This document shows, piece after piece, positions 1 to 12,800 of a DNA stretch of 64,000 nt. Position 1 is the stretch's first letter. Each line of letters opens with the position of its first letter. The stretch covers positions 60,782,992 through 60,846,991 of the forward strand of contig NC_090261.1 in assembly GCF_037325665.1 (NCBI RefSeq), given 5' to 3'. This DNA comes from Littorina saxatilis (lineage: Eukaryota; Mollusca; Gastropoda; Littorinimorpha; Littorinidae). The translations under genes were made by a program, and so were the position numbers. The notes under the pieces are model-generated. The model did not search any database. It worked only from the letters and a program-made list of their open reading frames with translations, and had not been told where the DNA came from.

Positions 1-118
1 ATCGATCATGCGATGGTACTGGGAAGAGTTTCCACCGAATTCCGACGGTGTGTGCGGCGAAAACTCAACAAACGCGCGATGTTACGGAGAAACGAAGAAG
101 AGAGTGTCATTCCCTTGG

Positions 119-819
119 CAGGGATGTCGTTAGGCGTCGGACATCGGACATTTATTGATGAAAATCCCCAAATGTCCGATTCACATTGCCGCATGTCGGT
201 CAGATGTCCTATCGTTTTAGCCTGAGCGTGGTCATTGTCCGTTATGTACTCCATTCCTTTAGACAGCGCGATATTCGTTAATTTTCATTTCAAGATACAA
301 ATCTTCTAAAAGACCGAACGCTCTCGTGTTCAGCTGACACTGAAGTTGCCAGTGCCGCGTGCGGATCTTTTCTTTTGTCGGGAATTCCCGAACCGTTTGC
401 GGTATGCGCCGTTTGGGTATTTATAACCGTCTCGGTGCAGCGCACTGATCTAAAAATAGTGGATTATTTTTAGAATAGATCAGTGCATGCTGCAGGAGTA
501 CGGGAGACAACTCCAGCGGCTCTGAAGTTGTTCATGTTGGCTTCTTTTTTGTGGTTTCTTTGAAACAAAACAAATACAACATTATACGCACACTGTGTTG
601 ATGTATTTACTATATTATGTGTGTGTTCTACAGCGCGCGCGCGTGGGTGTGTGTGTGTGTGGGCGCATGACTTTGGAACAATTCCATGGAATGTTATAAG
701 CTGTTTGGCGCAAATTCATAATGTCCTATTAAACTTTATGAAAGCGGTCAAATGTCCTATTGATGCTGAAGAACTCAGGACATTTGTCCTATAGGTATGA
801 ATTTGTAGCAACATCCCTG
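119..819. mobile_element. MITE with CAGGGATGT ends and 6-bp target duplication
   Basis: The left end CAGGGATGT (119-127) is matched by ACATCCCTG (811-819), and CCTTGG flanks both ends (113-118, 820-825). ATGTCC and GGACAT words recur inside near both ends, as subterminal repeats do. The interior has no transposase. CAGGG ends suggest a hAT-like origin, but hAT elements usually duplicate 8 bp, so the superfamily is open. Confidence 0.6.
442..486. repeat. short perfect-stem hairpin inside the MITE
   Basis: GCACTGATCTA (442-452) pairs with TAGATCAGTGC (476-486), and the inner AAAATA can pair with TATTTT. It is a compact 45-bp inverted repeat of unknown role. Confidence 0.6.
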
Positions 820-2988
<2,169 letters not shown>

Positions 2989-3660
2989 AGGGGATGGTCA
3001 TTTGTGTTCCCAGCTGTGTGTAAGAATGCAAAATCTTGACACTTGGAAGAGAAACAATTAAAACTTGACGCACAATAACTATTGACTCAATCGACAAATT
3101 AGATTGTTACTGACGTTCTTTGTACTAAGTATTAACCTAGTGCAGTTGACCTTTTGATTGTGAAAACAGTAGTAAGGCACACATTAAAAAGTTTGTTTTC
3201 AGTGACAAGTCCAACAAAATAAATCTCGCATGCAGATTTCACATTAAAGCTGCAGATCCTTGTTCATGCCATTCAAGTCTGTCTGGCATTATATGAAGGC
3301 AGAGGTGTTCTGTAAACGACAACAAAAGGATTGGTATAGATGGTTGTTTTTCAAATATAAACCAGATAACTGGTACATCAGAAAAAGAACAGGTCCGTGG
3401 AGGGTATTTTTCTGGTTGTACGATTATTGCATATTTTTGTTGTCTTTATTTACCTCTTTCTTAATTGTGTAATACAGGGTAGGGGTGAAGCGAGTTGTGA
3501 GCGCAGGCAAATGTGTCTCTTTGTGTTAGGTCCTGTCTCTTTTTGGCATGTTTCACATCTCTGATACAGCAATAGAAAGCCATACTCTATCCAGCATGAA
3601 TGACTTCTCTTGTAGAGAATACACATTTCAAAAATCGAAAATTTCAACGATAAATTTTCA
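2989..3660 (+). other. TRMT61A 3' UTR and downstream sequence
   Basis: AT-rich sequence directly after the stop codon, with an AATAAA at 3218-3223 as the best polyadenylation signal. No coding pattern is seen; the 70-codon frame at 3260-3472 has no recognisable features. Confidence 0.5.
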
Positions 3661-3922
3661 TTTAATTAGTATACTTACCCAACTCACATATATAGCATCG
3701 TTTTGAAGGTGGTGTTTTATTGGGAATGACTATACCGGCAGTATGACTCGCGCATGAGCGGGCAGCCGGTGAGGGGAGGTAACTACCGGACCTTGACTTC
3801 AAGGTTTGTTTTGTTTTGGGAGTTACCTCCCCCCGTTACCAGGGTCAGTGCTTCAATGTCTAAGCATCAAACGGAAGTTAATGCTATATATGTGAGTTGG
3901 AGTAAGAATATGTGATTTAATG
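3660..3922. mobile_element. MITE with long imperfect TIRs (ATTAGTATACTTACCCAACT family)
   Basis: The left arm (about 3660-3698) and right arm (about 3880-3921) are imperfect inverted copies built on TATACTTACCCAACTCACAT / ATGTGAGTTGGAGTAAGAATA. The interior has its own inverted words around GGAGGTAACTACCGG and GGGAGTTACCTCCCC. Related ends occur at 46.34-47.65 kb and at 40.76 kb. No coding capacity. Confidence 0.65.
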
Positions 3923-6743
3923 TGTGCTACCTATGAGACACTCAACAGCTGAGAACAAGTGTGTTTTTATGTTGGAATGATATGCTCAGATTTTTTTCAT
4001 ACAGTGAAAGTCTGAAGCTGCCCTTCATGTATGAAGTGTGCAGTTATACTTGTACTTGTTAGATGTTTGAGGCAAATTAGGCCTGTTCATCCTTCTGTGG
4101 TCATTTTCGTAGTAACTTTAGCAACTTTGGCATGCAATCCCTCGGGCTTGTTCTTTTCACTCGTTCTAGCAAAGTTACTGTGAATTTTGTGTTGGATTTT
4201 ACAAAGATTTTTCCACTGCCATTTGATGTGAAATGTACGTGGGCAGGTATGCTCTACCCACTTAGGCAATAAGCTGTCTTCTTTCCAACTCAATGTCAAA
4301 CTTATATATATATATATACACAAATAAAATAAACAATGAACAGGTGTCAAAGTTTGTGATAGCCTTTATTACAGATATGCACAATACCTGAAAATGCTGA
4401 AACACCAACAGAAATCAGAAAGAGAAAGTGGATGTATTCCCACTAACATCACCTCTTTATAAATAAGGATATTTACAACAAAACAAAAAGGTGGTATATA
4501 CCTACCTCTAATATATAATAACCACAATCTGGAAAGGACTACAGTACGACTGAAGATATAAACAAAGCAATAACAAATACAAAAACAAGAAACCTGTGAA
4601 TGGCAGGAGTTTTAAACTGAAGCTGAAATGCACAGTTAATATTTTCAGCGGGCAATTATCTTCTGATTTCAAGTAAATGTATTAGGGAAATATCCCACAC
4701 TAAATTCTTCGTTCTGTTCTTTTCTGAAACCAAAAGCTCATGAATTTTAATTTAAAAAAAAGGATTATTAACAGATCAATAATTATGCGTACTGAATAAA
4801 AGTTTGTGAACTCTGCAGAAATGAAATCAAAGTTGGCCAGAAAGCTGCCGGCAGTAAAAAAAATCCTCACACAGCTTGTGGAAGCTATCAGTTCTTACGT
4901 CTGTACATTGTACTTCTGAAACAAGACCAGGCATTTCTGTACACAAACCATCTCAGCTGCTTTATTGTTACAAACAGAAACATAGAAGAAAGCACAAGGT
5001 GTACATGAACATCTTTGTCTTTCCAATTCCAATGAAAGACTGAAAGCATGTCGATTGCCTTCAACTAATCTCTGGACCATGTGCAGGGATGAGGCCGCAA
5101 AGTTTCCTTCAAAGGTGTACTACACAACCAGTGTTCACCCTACGTACGATGTGTCTGGAAACACCTCCGCGCGGAGGGGTTTTGCAGCCAGCGCAGCATA
5201 GATAAAGAGGGAAAATTGTCTCTGCAGCAAGCACTATGTCTCTAGACTGTGTTAGGTATGATAAACCATGCAGATGTTGTCATCTCTTTAGACTGCAGTC
5301 CACTGATATATCACACCCATGTATAAATTAAATAAATTTCCCACTGAAAAAAATCGAAGTAAAGCTTGAAAATGTTGACAAACATTCAACAAAACCTGTA
5401 CACCAAAGAAACAACAAAATTACTTACAATTAATCATTATAGCCATCTTAAAAAAGTATGATCCGAACGGTAGAAAATGGGAATGAGGGATGGTTGACAA
5501 ACATGACCATCAAATCAGACGGGCATATGAACTTGTTCATCCAGCAGGCATGGGAATGGATTGAAAGAAAAGCTCAGAAAACTGGGGGGGGGGGGGGGGG
5601 GGGGGGGGTCCCCTGGAATATTGTTGAAATCTGTGCAATCTGGCGCATTCTGGGAGTATGTTTCATGAACTTTACACCGCAAAAAAACCTGACCAATTTT
5701 GATGAATGTTTTGTATTGCCAGTAACCAACGGTCACTTTCATCCTTTAATATTATTTGAACACACTTACTCTTTCTTTGCAAAAGTGACTCGGGCGGGCG
5801 GAATCTCACTAAAAAAGGGGACGGTGTTAAAGGAGGACATTGGTCACACAAGGCAGATTGTCTTTTTCGATTTTTTTCTTCTCGGAAGAGGATTTCTTTC
5901 TTCTTGCAAATGTGAAGCTTTTCTCAGAAATCCTGGGATCCCAGGAGAATTCCCATGCCTGATCCAGAACAAACTTCAATTGCGCACAGATACAAACAAA
6001 ATAAAACTGTACCCCTTTATATAACACATATTTCTTTCCCCGTAGTGTTCTCCGCTTTATCATAGTTTTTCGCACAACATGTGATGCTGTTATTGCATCA
6101 AAAACTATCCTGGTAACAAACCCTACAGAGGAGATAAAAAGGGGGGAAAAATCAACATCAGTGAAAAATATGAGGAAAATATTTGTTTATGTACATATCT
6201 TTTTTTCCCACAAGCACAGGAAGGGAATCTGCAGTTATGGACAATGATTGCTGACAAGTTTCACTAATGACTATAAGTACTTCTACCATTTCCAACATTT
6301 GTTTGTGATTTTTTGGTTTGTTTTCTTCACCAGTACAGGTATTTGAAGCAATAATGAAATATGCATCACATTTTCAAACTTAGAATGGTATTTCTGATCA
6401 CAACTCATTGTGAATAATATACAAAAGCAGAGCCGATTTTTCTTTTTTTTAAATGTTTTGGGGGAATTTAACTTTTTCTGACAAGGGAACTGTGGATTTC
6501 AGTACTTCAATTCATCTTTGAAGCATGAATGCAAGACATGACAAGAGGTCCGACTAGCACTATTGTAAACTCTTGTTTCATAGTATAAATCACCAAAGAG
6601 CACTACCTGCTCCATTCATACACAACAAAAATCCAAGCAAAAATTGCCACAAGTTTACTTATAATGGTTTATGAGCAAAAACTTATCATTCAATTCTCAC
6701 CTGTGATGTGATTGTTGAAGAAAGAACAACAATGTCATTAGAA
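3923..6743 (-). other. Probable distal TMEM87 (copy A) 3' UTR or intergenic DNA
   Basis: No gene is seen. TTTATT at 4961-4966 and 4365-4370 (AATAAA on the minus strand) are candidate polyadenylation signals for TMEM87, which would give a 3-4 kb 3' UTR. A TA dinucleotide run lies near 4305-4318 and a 25-base G run at 5584-5608. The open frame across the G run (5458-6024) is of low-complexity origin and not supported as a gene. Confidence 0.35.
5584..5608 (+). repeat. Homopolymer G run (25)
   Basis: Uninterrupted G run. Similar long G or C runs occur at 23223-23241, 26922-26948, 41890-41917 and 60415-60437. Confidence 0.9.
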
Positions 6744-7584
6744 ACAAGAGGCGAAGCCTTCAAGGCTCACGTAAGAAATCGACAAACAGTAACACAAACT
6801 CAATCACTTCGTCACACATACACACACACACAGTAAGCGGCATAGGTGACACTGTGCAAGAAAGCGAGACACTAGATCTAGATCTGAATGGCCGATTTCG
6901 AAGAAAAAACTAGTCTCGGCCCGCTCAAAATAACAATGACCGAGACTTTCAGTAATTCCTTCGCGTGACGTCTAACCCTCTTACGTCATAATGTGACGTC
7001 TTCAAATGTTAAAGTTTCTACCACAGACATACATACATACATACGCACGCACAGACAGACAGAAGTTAGCATCGCATATTTGTTTGTTTGTTTATTTGTT
7101 GCTTAACGTCCAGCCGACTACGCAGAGCCATATCAGGACGAGGAAGGGGGGGATGAAGGGGGCCACTTGTCAAGCGATTCCTGTTTACAAATGCACTAAC
7201 CCATTACTTGTGTCCCAGCAGGCTTTAGTAAAACTAAATTAATACCTACTGGAAGATTACCAGTTTCCAGTATGTTAAAATAGGCTTAACCCATCTACTG
7301 CTGGACTTACATCAGAACACTAACAGATTAAACTATACATGAATCGCGAGACAAGCGGCAAGAGAAGAGATTTTTGGAAAAAATACAGGTGAATGAGCAA
7401 GAAGGCAGAAAAAAAGAAAAGAATTCATGAAGAAAAAGAGAGCATGACAGGAAAGAGGAACCAAAAATCTACCTAACAGCAAACTAGAAAGCTCCTGCGG
7501 TTCCAAAAACAGGAGGGGCCTTTAATTTCATAACCGCAGTGCCCCACTGCGGGAAGCATCGCATAGGCTACACTTACGTGAGCC
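6744..7584 (-). mobile_element. HINE-like (Helentron-type nonautonomous) element, family III
   Basis: Starts ACAAG followed by the hairpin AGGCGAAGCCT (6749-6759). A 12-bp subterminal repeat GGCTCACGTAAG (6764-6775) is answered by CTTACGTGAGCC (7573-7584) at the other end, followed by an A run. There is no target duplication beyond A. Read on the minus strand this is the Helentron/HINE plan: inverted subterminal repeats and a hairpin just before the 3' end. It holds ATAC/ACAG microsatellite (about 7024-7054) and a SINE 3' tail (about 7085-7150). It lies in the 3' flank of TMEM87. Confidence 0.6.
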
Positions 7585-8065
7585 AAAAATGATGATTATG
7601 TATATAAATTCTTCAAAGCACGACAGTTGCAAGCAGCAAAATATCTGACGATGTCTCTACAACAATGACATCAAGAGCAAAGCAAAAATGTCATACATCA
7701 ACATGAGTTACCTTTAGTTTTTTTTCCCTCTCAGGACACTGTATAAACACAAAAATCATACGACTCTCACATACACTCAACATGATCTGTGCTTTTGATA
7801 ACAAACAAATCAACACAAACCCAAACACTACTTAAAACTAATAGACGCACACATTCACTCAACCGCTCCAGTCAATCCACCTTAAACATGATCCCTCTCA
7901 ATTAGACTTTTGACCCACTTTTCACTGCTTTTGACCCACTTTTCCCTGCTTTTGACCCACTTTTCACTTTCTCACAAACTATGCCCACAGCGACATCTCA
8001 CGCGACAAACACACAGCAAAGCGAAAGACAGCAAATGGTAGCACAGCCCGGGAAAGGTTGGACGT
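7585..8065 (-). other. Proximal 3' UTR of TMEM87 copy A
   Basis: AT-rich sequence just downstream of the TMEM87 stop codon on the minus strand. It contains three copies of a CTTTTGACCCACTTTTC-like word at about 7908-7970 and no coding pattern. Confidence 0.45.
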
Positions 8066-9842
8066 TCACTCCATTTTCGACATCTCAAACTTTGTGGTCA
8101 TCAGTTCTTCATCAGAATCCAGCAACGTTGGCAGGGCCCTGTAACAGACGCATTTTCAAAACATACAATTTAAAAAAAATGAGGTTCTACTATTATTTCA
8201 ACACACATACTATCTTTTGCTAAACTGGCTACACACACTTCAAGTGAATACTTTGCACCCAAAGGATTGTTTTTTCAAGGGGGAAAAAAAAAGTCGAAAA
8301 ATCCAGCTACACATGTCTAGTGATTGTAATATAAAGTGTCAGAGCCTTCATTTTTATCATACATGTATTTGATTTCAATGCCATATTCTTCAGATGTGTG
8401 AAAAAAAAGAAACTTGTTTGTTTGAATGTACTGTCAAGTGATGACGTTCGAACAGATATTTGAAGTAGTGGGACCTGCAAAGCTCCTCTGATGACAGGAC
8501 ACCTCCCATTAAGGGACTCTTTCTGCTTTTTCATTGACTATTATCTTTACCAAAATACACCTGTACTCACAGGCCACCTGTAACATAGGGACACGTTTGA
8601 CTGGTCTCCATGTTGCTGGTTCATCCCAGGTACTACTGAAAGTTTTCTCAGTTTCAAGAGCAAAAACATCACCTCCAGTCACCTCCAACCCTTTGTCAAG
8701 AACACTGCTTAAAACACACACTAGCACCAAACATTTGAACTTACTTGTCAGCCACAGATGATGGAATGTTCTCTTCCACCCATCTCAGATCATCCTCCTG
8801 CAAAATAAAGGGATGGAAAATCATGTCATGTTCTCATTATTGTATGTTATCTGGCAATATTTTGTGCACATAATAAGCAGTATCAACTCTAATTGATAAC
8901 TCATAAACCAATTTACCCTTTTATAGTTTAAAATTGTAGTTCCCTCAACAACAGAAACACACTCAAAACACACACCCAGGCACACACACACTCTGTCTCT
9001 CACATGCAAACACACACGCACTCTCTCTGTGGTTCTCTCACTCTCTTCTTTTTTGTCTCTGTCATTCTGTGCTCTTACCACTCTATTTTTCTGATCTCTC
9101 TGCTTCGGTGATCCATTTTTCACACCTCTCATCTTCATTCCATCTGTTGACAAAAACAACACAAAATTAGTATGGTTTCTGTGTGGCTTCAGAAAAAGTC
9201 AACTGCATTTCACTTCACACAGAATGGTTGACACTGAATACCACTTTCTAACCAAATGCATGTTCAGAATACAATGGTATAAACCAACAGTAAATAGCAT
9301 GTCTACGTCTATTTTTGAAAATTAATACTTGACTGTTAGACCTATATTTAGACCATACATTTCCTGAATGTAAATTTCACTAATGAAAGGAAATCAGAAA
9401 AATCTATTTACTGTCAACAAGACAATCTGCACAGAACAAATTTAAGACATAAGCTGAATAGCGAGAAACAAACCGTGATTTATTGGTTTATAGTGTGAGA
9501 AATTGTATGCAAGATAAAAGGAATATATCGTGGAAAAAAATACTGACCAAATGCGTCATTCATCGTCATATCATCTTCATCCTCTTCATCAGCGGCATCC
9601 AGGAGGGGGGAAAAGGCGTACCTGAACAGAAATATTGAAATGTTGAAAGATGTAATAGCAACAAGCAATTACTAAAAGTTTTAAAAAAAAACACAAGCTC
9701 ACAGCTTTTGCTTTTTTGTGTGTTAAATAGCAACTGTCATTACAGATTCGAGTCGATGCAAGCAGACAAAATCACGCCCAATGTTCCAATCTGCTTCGAT
9801 GAATACTGAATTCAAATTCCAAGTGGAATACTTAAATGATAT

Positions 9843-9883
<41 letters not shown>

Positions 9884-12800
9884 TCAAAACCAACTTCCAG
9901 TTCATAATGTTGAATGATTGACCCAAGTGCAGTAGCACTGAGCAGAGAGGACTGACCTCTGGTTGTTGACAGTGGGTCTCCACAGCAGCATGATGATGAG
10001 CACAAGCACCACGAACAGCATGTGCCAGAAAGCCTCGTCCACCCACAGCTGCTTCCAGTCCTGGGGACGTACACACAAACACTTTGACAATGCAATAGAC
10101 GGATTCCCGAAATAACTGTCAAGATTTTATGGGTTGTGGAGTTGCTTCCCTTGCTTTTCCTTGCTTTTTCATAGAAACACTGAGGCAAGCTACGGGTGAC
10201 ATTGTAGGCTTGCCTCAGTGGTTCTATGGAAACAAGGGAAAGCAACTCTTCCACAACCCATACAAACTTGACCGACTTATTTCCAAACATCGTCTATTCC
10301 TTGAGTAGTTGAGTTATCCACTTCAAGGCATCTAACGGGTATCAGCAAGGTTTTACAAATGTGCGAATCTGAAGATGAAAGTCGCTTGTTCATTTCAATG
10401 CTTGTTATTCTCTCAGGTGCCAGGAGGAGACTGGTTCCAGATAACTTTCACTTACTCCATTACACGCCCTATGCCTTTAGAGCGCTTACTTCCCTTTGAT
10501 TATCGGATGTGCACATCTAAGTTGTGTTTCACAGCACCAAAGAGCTCCTGAAGGCTCTCTTGAGTTTGTTTTGTTGAAGAGTCCATTCAGTACACTCATT
10601 TGGAAATGCTGTGGATACACGGCATAAGGGAATAAAAGCATCAACAACTTTCCTCAAATGCACCTGCTTCAGTGCTACAACTTGCAGACATCATACTTTC
10701 GACTTTAAAAAAAAAACTGTCTGCATTCCTTTCAGTTAAGACTAAATAAGAAATGAAGAAGCTGCAAAGCTCACCTTGATGCACTCCTTGAACTTGTGTT
10801 GAGTCATGAACCAGATCATGTAGGCCACAGACGCTGCAAATAAAATCATACAAAAGCTGTAAATATTTTTCTTTTAAATCCAGCCAGAGCTCAGTGTAAA
10901 GAAGACTTACATTCAGGAATAAATCAATCAATTACAATGATCACATTCACTTCCGCAAGGAGGAACAGCTGCTCAAATTTCTGTAATTTACACAGATCTG
11001 AACCAGATCATGTAGGCCACAGATGCTGCACTTAAAATCACACAAAAGAAGCTTCAAATATTTTTCCTTTTAAATCCAGCCAAAGCTCAGTGTATATAAG
11101 TATACATTCAGGAATAAATTAATCAATTAAAATGATCACATTCACTTCCACAAGGAGGAACACATGCTCAAATTTCTTTCATTTACACATGGCCTAAAAC
11201 ACAAACTTACCTAGCACATTGAAAATGAGCGTATTTGTAAAATGCCTGTACAAGGTCAGCTTGACCACGTTGCGACGCAGACGCAGAGTGCGAGTTGTCT
11301 GGATGAGACTGGAGAAGATGTGATCGCAGTCAAGGAAATAAAACGAACTTCTTATGCCGATAGCCATAACTCACAAGAGCAACAGACGTCACAAGCCATT
11401 GTCTGGTAATCTGAACTTATGTACACAGCTCTGCTTCAGAAAATACATGCTCACTCTAAAACTTCTTGGTTCATTTTAAAATCAAAGCAGAATGATCTGC
11501 AATTTCCTCAGCTTACACACATGGAAAGAAATGTGCCATTATTATTATTCATTCTATAAACAGGGATGAAAGTTAAGAAGGTTCAAAATCAGCAAAACTG
11601 CCCAGCGACCACCAGGCTTGGACTTTTGCAATTGTTTTCCCTGATTTCTACATCCTTCGACTTGAACATTAAGAAAATCCTTTCTTAATTCAGGAATTTC
11701 TGATTTCCAGATTGGAACTTGCATCCCTGCATATATACATGTACCAGCATGCTTGTTATTATAATTGTTTTTGTCTTATTTAATGTCCCAATAATTCTTA
11801 TCAAAATGTGTTTTATAAAATAATGCTGACAGGCAGCTAGCCAGATGAGTCTAAAGTGCTGTTACTGTTATTGTTATCTTTAAGCGCATGTCAAGGATAT
11901 CCACCAGCAGATGATGGCGTCCAACACAGCCAGTGGAACCGCCGCCAGCAGGAACTGGTTGGACTGGTCCACCTTGGACTGAAACACACAGATGTTACTC
12001 CTCTCAATCATCAGTCAATAGTAGGACTTCAGAAATAGTCAACTCTTTTGAACAGGCATCTTTTGTCTGAACTAAACAGTCCTGCACTATTTTTAACAGA
12101 AACAGATGCCCGAGCAAATATAAACAAACCCAAACATCTATTGTTTCTTCATTGACAGAGTTGCCTCCCTGACCTGAGTATTGAAATAGCAGGTTTGATA
12201 TGGTTAATTCTTCAGCCCAAACTCACTCCTGTTTGACTGGCTTTGCCTCCAAAGGTCTTTCTTTCTTTATTTGGTGTTTAACGTCGTTTTCAACCACGAA
12301 GGTTATATCGCGACGACCTCCAAAGGTAGATCCCAGTGTTTTGTGCACTGGGCTACACTACACATTCCTAGCATTATGCTGTAAAGAATTTAATTTGCCA
12401 GCACAGACACTTACACTGGTGGCACGCATGCAGCCCTCAATGGCAGCCAGCACGAAGAAAAGACCGCCAACAAACAGCACTTTGTGGAAGGCCTGGCCCA
12501 GACGGGGTCTGCAAAACAACCACTGCTGCATGAACCCTCAGAAAAACATTTTAGTAGCTATCACGCAAAGACAGCATCAACTTCTAGGTATTCTAGGTAT
12601 CTCCCTAAAAGTTAAACATTCTGTTCTGAGGAAAGTTAGAAATAGACAGGTGAACCTGACTGTGACGACCAGCCAAGGGACGGACCCATCAAGAGTGGTT
12701 TTTATAGACAGATGTTCTTTATGGAAAGGTGATTTGTAGTTTTGTACAGAAAAAACCCTCATCTGTGATCATTTTGGGTTGTGGTTTTGAGCAGGTGGTC

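Noticed and set aside
5458-6024. 188-codon frame across a poly-G run
   Set aside because: Glycine run from homopolymer G, no recognisable domain or splice signal.
11881-11905. Broken splice donor at TMEM87 exon 13
   Set aside because: It lacks GT but is a textbook AT-AC U12 donor, with a matching branch site and AC end.
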